Both the position numbers and the translations under genes were made by a program. Under the pieces are notes generated by a model. It saw nothing but the letters and a program-made list of their open reading frames with translations. It had not been told where the DNA came from and searched no databases. From contig JACRIJ010000073.1 in assembly GCA_016220095.1 (NCBI GenBank), positions 1 through 57,354 on the forward strand: DNA of 57,354 nucleotides, given 5' to 3'. Positions 34,596-41,477 of the stretch are shown one piece after another. Numbering within the stretch: the first letter of the stretch is position 1; each line of letters begins with the position of its first letter. This DNA is from Planctomycetota bacterium. GTDB lineage: Bacteria; Planctomycetota; MHYJ01; JACQXL01; JACRIJ01.

Positions 34596-34850
34596 GCCAC
34601 AGAGCACACAGAATGCATGGAGAACGACGATTTTTTCAGAATTGACTATACGACTAACTACGCCAAAAACGACCTTTGACGGCAGTTTGTAACTAAAAAA
34701 TTAGCGTTTCTCTCTGTAAGCTCTGTGTTCTCTGTGGCTAACGTTATTGTCTTGCATTTTGACTTTTTCGGGGTATAATAGTTTTTGCCACAGAGCTCAC
34801 AGAGGACACAAAGTATTGTTTTCTGAGTATTCTCTGCACTTCTCTGGCTT
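34596..34850. repeat. Nested CACAGAG-family inverted repeats
   Basis: GCCACAGAGCACACAGAA at 34596 is matched in inverse by the right arm ending at 34738 (CTCTGTGTTCTCTGTGGC), giving an element of about 143 bp. A second copy of the word begins at 34787. This is the largest block in the 347-base gap between the ABC operon and the heptosyltransferase. Confidence 0.6.
34752..34779 (+). promoter_or_regulatory. Possible promoter of the heptosyltransferase
   Basis: TTGCAT (34752-34757), 16 bp, TATAAT (34774-34779). The start of transcription would be about 34786, at the edge of a CACAGAG repeat copy, which would then form most of the 5' leader. Confidence 0.4.
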
Positions 34851-34898
34851 ATGTTTTTACGAAGTTTCTGTAAATTTTAATTAACCATTGATTTTAAA

Positions 34899-35993
34899 AT
34901 GAACAAACAGCAATTCTGTTTTCAGCCGAAAAGAATTCTCGTCGTCCGGCTGGGCGCCTTCGGGGACGTTGTAAATACGCTTCCGGCGTTTGAGGCCCTA
35001 AGGCATAATTTCCCCCATGCCTTCATCGGCTGGCTCGTGGAAGACAAATGGAAATCCCTGCTTGAAGGATACCCGGGCCTGGATACAATCATACCGTTTG
35101 AAAAATCAACCCTTCTTAAAAACGTAAAATCGCCCTTGAAATTTCCTAAAGCCATAGCGCATTCAGTGCCTTTTATAAAAAACCTGCGCAAATTGGATTT
35201 TGATACGGCAATTGATTTCCACGGCAACCTTAAAAGCGGCATCCTTACAAAACTCTCCGGCGCGAAACAGCGTATAGGATTTACGAGGGGCTTCTGCAGG
35301 GAAGCCAATTATCTTTTCACGAATATCAGGATTGTGCCCGGCCCGAAAATGCAGTTGCGGGCGGAAAAGAACCTCGGGCTCCTGAAAGGACTCGGCCTTG
35401 ACATGCCGGCAGTACGGAAAATCAGTTTCCCTCTGCCGGAAGGCTCTGAAAAAGAGGCGCGGGCGTTCCTAAAATCGGCATTCGCGGGCAGGCCGTACGT
35501 TGTAATCCACGCCGGCACGAGCAGGTTCGGCGCCTACAAACGCTGGCCCGCGGAAAATTTCGCCCGGCTCGGTTGCAGAATAGCAGGGGAGCTACACAAA
35601 AAAATACTTCTGACCTGGGCGGGCGCGGAAGAATGCGGCGCCGTGGAAAAAATCCGCGCCCAGATAGGCGCTGACGCCGTTCTGGCGCCGGAGATAATTG
35701 ACCTGAAAATATTGGCGTTCTTCCTACAGGAGGCGGAATTATTTATCGGCGCGGACACAGGGCCTTTGCACCTTGCCGCGTCTGTGGGAACGCCGTGCGC
35801 GGCCCTGTTCGGCCCCAAAGATCCGGCTGTTTACGCCCCGTTTTCCTTCGGTCCGAAACACGCGGTCATTCGTAAAAATCTTCCCTGCAGTCCGTGCAAA
35901 AAACGCGCGTGCAAAGATCCGGTGTGCATGACGTCCATGACGGTTGACGAGGTATTCCGTTCAACCGCTGAATTACACGCCTGCCATTGCTGA
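34899..35993 (+). CDS. Lipopolysaccharide heptosyltransferase (GT9 family)
   Basis: A 364-residue glycosyltransferase that adds heptose (or a related sugar) to the LPS core from ADP-heptose at the inner membrane. The N-terminus VRLGAFGDVVNTLPAF, the FHGNLKSG segment and the C-terminal GADTGPLHLAASVGTP (about 285-300) followed by ALFGPKDPAVYAPF are characteristic of RfaC/RfaF-type enzymes. The last residues carry a cysteine cluster (NLPCSPCKKRACKDPVCM), common in this family. kdsB lies about 600 bases downstream, with a toxin-antitoxin pair between them, so the window has an LPS core locus. Confidence 0.9.
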   Translation: MNKQQFCFQPKRILVVRLGAFGDVVNTLPAFEALRHNFPHAFIGWLVEDKWKSLLEGYPGLDTIIPFEKSTLLKNVKSPLKFPKAIAHSVPFIKNLRKLDFDTAIDFHGNLKSGILTKLSGAKQRIGFTRGFCREANYLFTNIRIVPGPKMQLRAEKNLGLLKGLGLDMPAVRKISFPLPEGSEKEARAFLKSAFAGRPYVVIHAGTSRFGAYKRWPAENFARLGCRIAGELHKKILLTWAGAEECGAVEKIRAQIGADAVLAPEIIDLKILAFFLQEAELFIGADTGPLHLAASVGTPCAALFGPKDPAVYAPFSFGPKHAVIRKNLPCSPCKKRACKDPVCMTSMTVDEVFRSTAELHACHC

Positions 35994-36048
35994 CCACGGC
36001 CGTAATCAAAACGCGTCAATTTTCCGAAGTAACCGGATTAAGTTTTTC

Positions 36049-36077
36049 TTGACAACTTGTATCCTTTTTGATATATT
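36049..36077 (+). promoter_or_regulatory. Promoter of the toxin-antitoxin pair
   Basis: TTGACA (36049-36054), 17 bp, TATATT (36072-36077). The leader is about 27 bases, with AAGGAG before the ATG at 36111. The A+T-rich sequence across the -10 region may also be the antitoxin operator. Confidence 0.65.
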
Positions 36078-36110
36078 ATGTATATCTAAATTATATAAGG
36101 AGTCGTTTTT

Positions 36111-36335
36111 ATGATGAATCAAAAGACGCTTGTCGTTCTGGAGCCGCCGTTAAGGGAAGTTGTGGAAAAAATAGCGCGGGTAAACGGATTATCGATTTCC
36201 GGAGTGTGCCGCGACCTTATCAGGGAAGCGCTTGAAATCTACGAAGACCGCTACTGGGAAACCCTTGCCGCGGAAAGGGAAAAGGGATTCAACTGGGGAA
36301 AAGGCCTGTCCCATAAAAAGGTTTGGGGAAAGTAA
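36111..36335 (+). CDS. Ribbon-helix-helix antitoxin
   Basis: A 74-residue protein with a CopG/RHH-like N-terminus. A short strand (KTLVVLEPP) and two helices (LREVVEKIARVNG and ISGVCRDLIREALEIYEDRY, read in parts) fit the DNA-binding fold that represses the operon. The C-terminal tail (WETLAAEREKGF onwards) would wrap the toxin. The gene for a RelE-type toxin begins five bases after its stop. It probably represses its own promoter at 36049-36077. Confidence 0.8.
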   Translation: MMNQKTLVVLEPPLREVVEKIARVNGLSISGVCRDLIREALEIYEDRYWETLAAEREKGFNWGKGLSHKKVWGK

Positions 36336-36340
36336 AATAA

Positions 36341-36616
36341 ATGATTTATACTTTGATTTACCATCCTAAGATAAAAAGCAATGATCTCCCGCGGCTTTCC
36401 GGCCCCGCAAGAGACGCTATACAAAAGGCTATTGAACAGCGATTAGTCATAAATCCCGCCGCGTACGGACTTCCGTTAAAATGGGGGCTGAAAGGCTACC
36501 GGAAATTAAGAATCGGCGATTACAGAATTATATATTCTGTAGTTAAAGATGAAATAAGAATACTTGCAATAGGGCATCGAAAGGACATTTATGAAAAGGC
36601 CGACAAACGCATCTAA
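36341..36616 (+). CDS. RelE/ParE-family toxin
   Basis: A 91-residue toxin of the RelE superfamily. The conserved core reads LKGYRKLRIGDYRIIY (about 50-65) followed by ILAIGHRKDIYEKA near the C-terminus, which are the family's characteristic segments. RelE toxins cleave mRNA in the ribosome; ParE relatives act on gyrase, and the sequence does not settle which. Its end overlaps kdsB by 26 bases, so the toxin operon and kdsB may be transcribed together. This is an odd place for a toxin module, inside an LPS locus. Confidence 0.88.
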   Translation: MIYTLIYHPKIKSNDLPRLSGPARDAIQKAIEQRLVINPAAYGLPLKWGLKGYRKLRIGDYRIIYSVVKDEIRILAIGHRKDIYEKADKRI

Positions 36617-37331
36617 GCAAATCATTGCGGTTATCCCCGCCCGGTTCGGCTCCACGCGGCTTGAAGGCAAACCGCTCCTGAAGGAAACCGGCAAGTACCT
36701 GATCCAGCACGTCTATGAAGCCGTGAAGAAAAGCCGGATTTTTTCCAATATCATCGTCGCAACTGACGACAAGAGAATTTTCAATGCCTGCAGGAAATTC
36801 GGAGCCGAGGTTGTGATGACATCCTCAAAGCACAAAAGCGGCACGGACAGGATCGCGGAGGCCGTACGCAGGATTGACTGCGATATCGTAATAAACGTCC
36901 AGGGCGACGAACCCATGATAACAGCCGCGGCGCTGAAAAAATTGGCGGGGCTGTTTGACAAAAAAGGCGTTGTCATGGCAACGCTTGCAAATAAAAGCCG
37001 CGGCAAAGAGGATTTGTATAATACCAACGTTGTGAAAGTCGTGCTTGACAGGACGGGCTATGCCGCCCTGTTTACGCGCATGCCGGTAACCATTTCCAGA
37101 AACGGCTGTTTTTACAGGCATATCGGCGTATACGGATACACGAAGGAATTCCTTCTCAGATTCACGAAGATGAAGCAGACGCCCGGGGAAATAAAAGAAC
37201 GGCTTGAGCAGTTGCGCGCCCTGGAAAACGGCTGTAAAATCAAGGTAGGCATAACGAAATACCAGACGCTCGGAATAGATACGAGAGAGGATTACGAACG
37301 ATTCGCAAAACTTTATTCAAAAACATTTTAA
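36591..37331 (+). CDS. kdsB: 3-deoxy-manno-octulosonate cytidylyltransferase KdsB
   Basis: KdsB activates Kdo to CMP-Kdo for lipid A-core assembly. The 246-residue protein has VIPARFGSTRLEGKPL (about 13-28), VVMTSSKHKSGTDRIAEA (read in parts, about 74-90), INVQGDEP (about 99-106) and the family segment RHIGVYGYTKEFL. AAAGGAC lies before the ATG at 36591, inside the toxin gene. The protein is slightly shorter than many KdsB but has all the core motifs. It implies an LPS-containing outer membrane. Confidence 0.95.
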   Translation: MKRPTNASKQIIAVIPARFGSTRLEGKPLLKETGKYLIQHVYEAVKKSRIFSNIIVATDDKRIFNACRKFGAEVVMTSSKHKSGTDRIAEAVRRIDCDIVINVQGDEPMITAAALKKLAGLFDKKGVVMATLANKSRGKEDLYNTNVVKVVLDRTGYAALFTRMPVTISRNGCFYRHIGVYGYTKEFLLRFTKMKQTPGEIKERLEQLRALENGCKIKVGITKYQTLGIDTREDYERFAKLYSKTF

Positions 37332-37625
37332 CCCTGAAAGGATTAAATTAACTGCTAACGGTTTTACTTTACCGTTAAATTTCCGATAAATTGCCGATAA
37401 ACCATACGACCTTGACCGGTTAGCCGCATCTGCCACCACCAGCCAGCCATCTTTGACCCATTTCTGCAAAAGGATGCGCGCCATACGGCTTGATAAACCA
37501 AGCGCCTGAACGACATCCGAAGCTATAATTCTATCCTTCCCGGAAAAAAGCGAAAGCACAATCCTTCGTGCTATAGCCGAATTGATGGCATAAACCGGTT
37601 TCCATGAATTGCGCTCTTTATTCAT
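37317..37625 (-). CDS. Small winged-helix-like protein
   Basis: A 102-residue protein on the opposite strand, overlapping the end of kdsB by 15 bases. The middle part (IIASDVVQALGLSSRMARILLQKWVKDGWLVVAD, read as helices) fits a winged helix-turn-helix DNA-binding fold, followed by a strand-rich wing (RSRSYGLSAIYRKF). AGGAG lies five bases before the ATG. It may be a regulator of the neighbouring toxin-antitoxin or mobile segments. It is close to the inverted-repeat element at 37697. Confidence 0.65.
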   Translation of the reverse strand: MNKERNSWKPVYAINSAIARRIVLSLFSGKDRIIASDVVQALGLSSRMARILLQKWVKDGWLVVADAANRSRSYGLSAIYRKFNGKVKPLAVNLILSGLKCF

Positions 37626-37696
37626 TTCTACTCCTGAATTACATTATAAATATATCATTTATTTATATCTAAAACAACAAAAAAATAATACGATAC

Positions 37697-37931
37697 GTAT
37701 CGCCTCAGTAGAGGTGGCATTAAAGGACGTTAGTAGCCCAGCCATTTATGGCTGGGGTATGAAAAACTGAGAAATATGGAGGGCATTCATGCCCTTAACA
37801 TAACGCCATGAATGGCGTAAGTATAAGGCTTTTGGTATACAAACCCAGCCATAAATGGCTGGACTACTATACGCTTTTATTTTTTCTATTATAACTACTA
37901 TGTTAAAATGCCACCTCTACTGAGGCCTTAC
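37697..37931. mobile_element. MITE-like inverted-repeat element (235 bp) with 8-bp target duplication
   Basis: Terminal inverted repeats of 20 bp match exactly: GCCTCAGTAGAGGTGGCATT at 37702-37721 and its complement at 37907-37926. The ends extend imperfectly to GTA at 37697 and TAC at 37931. TACGATAC occurs immediately outside on both sides (37689-37696 and 37932-37939), as expected for an 8-bp target duplication. Inside is a second inverted pair of about 26 bases (TAGTAGCCCAGCCATTTATG and its partner near 37850), with two smaller hairpins in the middle. There is no open reading frame, so it would need a transposase from elsewhere. Its terminal GCCTCAGT is shared with the element at 48492. 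Confidence 0.8.
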
Positions 37932-37933
37932 TA

Positions 37934-38088
37934 CGATACCTGCAGTCTTATTCCATCCGCATCTTCAACCAGATTCATTGAAGAAAAACCGAATGGGTTA
38001 TGCCCCAGAAAGTGGTGGAAATACCAGTTATGGAATAATCCCCAGGAATAGGCCCGTCAGCCTCTATGTCAACCATTATATAACGCAT
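37934..38088 (-). pseudogene. Broken gene fragments, exonuclease-like N-terminus
   Basis: Reading the minus strand from ATG 38088 gives MRYIMVDIEADGPIPGDYS. The DIEADG stretch resembles the first motif (D-x-E) of DEDD 3'-5' exonucleases. The frame then stops soon after. A second minus-strand frame continues from the same place with LFHNWYFHHFLGHNPFG and ends near VEDADGIRLQVS, resembling a different conserved domain's tail. The internal part of the original gene or genes is missing. The element at 37697-37931 inserted at the 3' end of the second fragment; joining the two target-site copies would lengthen that frame by a few codons. Confidence 0.5.
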
Positions 38089-38136
38089 ATTTACTCTTCA
38101 AGAATTATTTAAATATGTTTTTTGCTCTTTATTAAA

Positions 38137-38580
38137 CTAATGCGATTGAGAATCAGAATATATGGCTATCTGAACAGAATCCGTATCTACATTCTCAAGT
38201 ATTTCAAGAAAATCCTCAGCATACCCGCTCATTTCTGCACGATTTCCCTTTGGGATACGTAATACCAATAAACTGCGAATCTGTTTATCATCCTTATAAA
38301 CCGCACCATTCATGGCATCAAGAATCGGCTTAATTATATTGTCAATATCTGCGACTGCATGATCAACCTCAACAGAACGCCATGCTATTTCCACCTCAAT
38401 ATCATCTGTCAATATTAACGAATTGTAATTCATTGCCTTAAGAGCTCTTTCATGAATTTCCATTTTATATTTTTCTTTTGATTCAGATTGGGTTGATTTC
38501 GGTTTTAGCGGAATAATAAATTTACATGCTGGGCCGTTTTTTCTATTATAACGCATTCTATCAATAGGAGGCTTTTTCAT
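38137..38580 (-). CDS. RusA-family Holliday junction resolvase-like protein
   Basis: A 147-residue protein with the RusA core pattern DIDNIIKPILDAMNG followed by YKDDKQI (about 78-101). This supplies the conserved D-x-D-N and paired Asp residues expected for metal-dependent cleavage of branched DNA. RusA genes are usually phage- or plasmid-derived. It has its own promoter (38620-38647 on the minus strand) and an AAGGTGA site before the ATG. It faces away from the HEAT gene at 38716 and sits beside the broken exonuclease-like gene and a MITE, so the segment 37.3-38.7 kb looks like mobile-element debris. Confidence 0.8.
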   Translation of the reverse strand: MKKPPIDRMRYNRKNGPACKFIIPLKPKSTQSESKEKYKMEIHERALKAMNYNSLILTDDIEVEIAWRSVEVDHAVADIDNIIKPILDAMNGAVYKDDKQIRSLLVLRIPKGNRAEMSGYAEDFLEILENVDTDSVQIAIYSDSQSH

Positions 38581-38619
38581 AATCCATCACCTTAAAAATA
38601 GGCTTTTGTTTATAAAATT

Positions 38620-38647
38620 ATTATAGCATTACAAAGAGGGGTGTCAA
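38620..38647 (-). promoter_or_regulatory. Promoter of the RusA-like gene
   Basis: On the minus strand TTGACA (38647-38642), 16 bp, TATAAT (38625-38620), a full consensus match. The leader is about 34 bases and includes AAGGTGA. Confidence 0.7.
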
Positions 38648-38680
38648 CTAATTCTGAAACACTAAAAACAAACTAATTGT

Positions 38681-38709
38681 TTGACTGAACAGTCTAAAAA
38701 TGATATACT
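38681..38709 (+). promoter_or_regulatory. Promoter of the HEAT protein at 38716 (leaderless)
   Basis: TTGACT (38681-38686), 17 bp, TATACT (38704-38709). The expected start lies 6-8 bases after the -10 box, exactly on the ATG at 38716. No Shine-Dalgarno sequence is present. This is the clearest leaderless case in the window. Confidence 0.65.
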
Positions 38710-38715
38710 TATCTT

Positions 38716-39924
38716 ATGAAACGATTCGTCTTTTTCTGTTTCTCATTCTCGCTGATATCTGCGCTTTTTAACGCGCCTGCACGGGCCGACCGGGTCTATT
38801 TGTCCGACGGCCGCGTCATTGAAGGCGTCGCTGAAGACGAGGGCAGTCAAGTCAAAATCACTATCGCAAACGGCTCCGCATGGTATCCCAAATCCAAAGT
38901 GCTGAAAATAGAATATACCGGCCTGCCTGAAAATGAATACGCCGAAAAATCGGCCGCCCTAAAAGAAAACGATGTCAACGGACGCCTTGAACTCGCCGTG
39001 TGGTGCCGTAAAAACGGATTGAAAGAGGAATGGAAGGCCGAAGTCTTTAACGTGCTGAAACTTGACCCGGATAACGAAAAGGCGCATAAGGAATTCGGCG
39101 AGGTTTTCTACAACAACGCGTGGGTGCCCGTTAATGAAGCCAATCTGGCAAAAGGCCTCACAGAATACGAGGGCGATTGGATTACGGCCGAGGAAAAATC
39201 CCTGCGCGAAGCCCTGCATGAAAAAGAACAGCTGAAAAAGGAATTGGATAAGAAAATCCAGGCCCTCATACGCCTCCTCGGAAGCAACCTCCCTGAAGAA
39301 CGCGCCGATGCCAAGGCTAAATTGCTTTCCATTTCCGGCGAAGATAAAATCGGCACCTACCTGAAATCACTCCAGTCAAAAAACGAAGACATAAAACGCT
39401 TCATCCTGGATGAAATACTTGCCAACCCATCCCGGGAAACCGTTCCCGCGCTTGTCCAAACGGCCATCACCGACCCCAATGAAATCTTCAGAAATACCTC
39501 CCTTGAAGGCTTGAAATCCATGAAGAACCAAGCCGGATTGATAGGAAAAACGGCGGCCTCGTACCTTTCCGGAAAAGACGCCTCTCTAAGGATGCGCGCC
39601 GAACAGATGCTGACAGTATTTCCCCACAAACCCGCTGTGCCGGCCCTTATAAGCCTTTTAGAGTATACGTTCACTTTGAAAGGTTCTGAAATAACGTATT
39701 ACGAAACCGGGCCGAACGGCCCTATAAGCGCGGTAGGCATCAAAACCGGCGAAGAAAACCTTGACGATGCGACAAAAAAACAGCTTGAAGAACAGCGCTC
39801 GCAGGAACGGAAAACAGTGCTTGAAGCCCTGAAAAAAATAACCGGCGTTAATTTCGGCATTGATACCGACCGCTGGCGAAATTGGTATTCCTTCACGGAA
39901 TCCATAACGAAGGATGAAAAATGA
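38716..39924 (+). CDS. Secreted protein with C-terminal HEAT repeats
   Basis: A 402-residue exported protein. The signal peptide (FVFFCFSFSLISALFNAPARA, read in parts) ends near residue 24. The next part starts RVYLSDGRVIEGVAEDEGSQV, an SH3-like or sugar-binding-type opening common in planctomycete secreted proteins. A helical/coiled middle section (about 90-195) leads to HEAT-type repeats from about 195 to 320. It ends ITGVNFGIDTDRWRNWYSF, the ending shared with the HEAT proteins at 21324 and 28396. Transcription is predicted to start at the ATG itself. Confidence 0.8.
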   Translation: MKRFVFFCFSFSLISALFNAPARADRVYLSDGRVIEGVAEDEGSQVKITIANGSAWYPKSKVLKIEYTGLPENEYAEKSAALKENDVNGRLELAVWCRKNGLKEEWKAEVFNVLKLDPDNEKAHKEFGEVFYNNAWVPVNEANLAKGLTEYEGDWITAEEKSLREALHEKEQLKKELDKKIQALIRLLGSNLPEERADAKAKLLSISGEDKIGTYLKSLQSKNEDIKRFILDEILANPSRETVPALVQTAITDPNEIFRNTSLEGLKSMKNQAGLIGKTAASYLSGKDASLRMRAEQMLTVFPHKPAVPALISLLEYTFTLKGSEITYYETGPNGPISAVGIKTGEENLDDATKKQLEEQRSQERKTVLEALKKITGVNFGIDTDRWRNWYSFTESITKDEK

Positions 39925-40043
39925 AGAATGAAGGACGTACGACGAAACGAAACCGTATTTAACCCCTGTTGCCTGTTTGAACGGGTCATATATCGGTGCT
40001 ATTGCATGACGGGCTACGAAACACGGAATTTTTGGAGAATTTT

Positions 40044-41321
40044 ATGGACGTACTTGTAATCGGCGGAGGCGGGAGGGAACACGCGCTTGTCTGGAAGATA
40101 AAACAGTCGCCGCTCGTGGAGAAAATATACTGCGCCCCGGGCAACGCCGGCATAGCAACGCTCGCGGAATGCGTTGATATCAGCGCTGAGGATACCGACG
40201 GGCTCCTTGAGTTCGCCTCAAAAAACAACATCGGCCTGACGGTCGTCGGGCCTGAACAACCGCTCCTCGCAGGCATCGCAGATAAATTCATAGGCAGGGG
40301 CCTTAAGATTTTCGGGCCTACCAAGCTCGCGGCAAATCTTGAAGGAAGCAAAAGCTTCTGCAAAAATCTCCTTAAACAATACGCCGTTCCTACCGCGAAT
40401 TACCGCGTCTTTGACAGCCACGTACAGGCGCAGGAATACGTAAGAAACGGCAAACTTCCCGTGGTTATCAAGGCCGACGGCCTGGCCTCGGGCAAAGGCG
40501 TTAAGATATGCAAATCCCGCGACGAAGCCGAATCAGCCCTGAAGGAAATTATGGAAGATAAGGTCTTCGGCGCCGCGGGTAACAGCGTTGTCGTGGAAGA
40601 ATTCCTTGAAGGGGACGAATTGTCCGTAATGGCCATAACCGACGGCAAAACAATTATGGTATTGGAAGGCGCACAGGACCACAAACGCGCGTTCAATGAA
40701 GATAAAGGCCCAAATACGGGCGGCATGGGCGCGTATTCGCCGGTGCCGTTCCTAAACGATAAATTGTACGCCAGGATTGAAAAGGAAATCCTCGTACCGG
40801 TCGTGCACGCGATGAAAAAAGAACGCATGCCGTTTAAGGGACTGCTTTACGCCGGAATCATGCTGTGTAAACCGGCTCCGAAAGTGCTGGAATTCAACGT
40901 GCGCTTCGGCGACCCTGAAACCCAGCCCGTCATGATGAGAATGAAATCAGATATAGTACCCATCATGCTCGCTACAATCAACGGAACCCTTGAAGAACAG
41001 GAAATCGCCTGGGATGAACGCGGTTCCGTGTGCGTCGTAATGGCCTCAGGCGGCTATCCCGACAAATACGATAAGGGCTTTGAAATAACCGGCCTTGAAG
41101 AGGCCGGCAAGATGCAGGATACGGTCGTATTCCACGCGGGAACAAAAACGGAAAACGGGAAGTGCGTTACTTCCGGCGGCCGCGTGCTCGGCGTTACCAC
41201 GCTCGGTAAAGACATAAAATCCGCAAGGATGTCCGTCTATAAGGCAATAGGAAAAATAAATTTTGAAAAAGCCCATTACAGGACCGATATCGGGTCCAAG
41301 GCCATGACCTCAAGACTATAA
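40044..41321 (+). CDS. purD: Phosphoribosylamine-glycine ligase PurD
   Basis: PurD makes glycinamide ribonucleotide in the second step of purine synthesis. The 425-residue protein starts DVLVIGGGGREHALVWK and shows the ATP-grasp features VVIKADGLASGKGV (about 136-149), VVEEFLEGDELSVMAI, the GPNTGGMGAYSPVP loop and EFNVRFGDPETQ. The start is placed at ATG 40044, with TTTGGAGAA upstream; a TTG at 39996 is not supported. It is a single gene with repeat regions on both sides. Confidence 0.97.
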   Translation: MDVLVIGGGGREHALVWKIKQSPLVEKIYCAPGNAGIATLAECVDISAEDTDGLLEFASKNNIGLTVVGPEQPLLAGIADKFIGRGLKIFGPTKLAANLEGSKSFCKNLLKQYAVPTANYRVFDSHVQAQEYVRNGKLPVVIKADGLASGKGVKICKSRDEAESALKEIMEDKVFGAAGNSVVVEEFLEGDELSVMAITDGKTIMVLEGAQDHKRAFNEDKGPNTGGMGAYSPVPFLNDKLYARIEKEILVPVVHAMKKERMPFKGLLYAGIMLCKPAPKVLEFNVRFGDPETQPVMMRMKSDIVPIMLATINGTLEEQEIAWDERGSVCVVMASGGYPDKYDKGFEITGLEEAGKMQDTVVFHAGTKTENGKCVTSGGRVLGVTTLGKDIKSARMSVYKAIGKINFEKAHYRTDIGSKAMTSRL

Positions 41322-41477
41322 ACGAAGTAGCGAGTAGCGAGTAGTTAGTAGCGAGGAACGAGGAACGACGGACGAAACGACGAAAAGCATTTAAACAGGG
41401 GAAAAGGTAAAACAACAATAGAGCCCCTAACCCTTTAACCCCTTAACTCCTAAACCCTTTACCCCATTTAACCTATA
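41322..41477. repeat. Intergenic repeat words
   Basis: 'gaagtagcgagtagcgagtag' type words (about 41324-41352) are followed by a series of 'ccctttaaccccttaactcctaaaccc' type words (about 41430-41460) that run to the next ATG. No Shine-Dalgarno sequence is evident for the metal transporter that follows. Confidence 0.5.
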
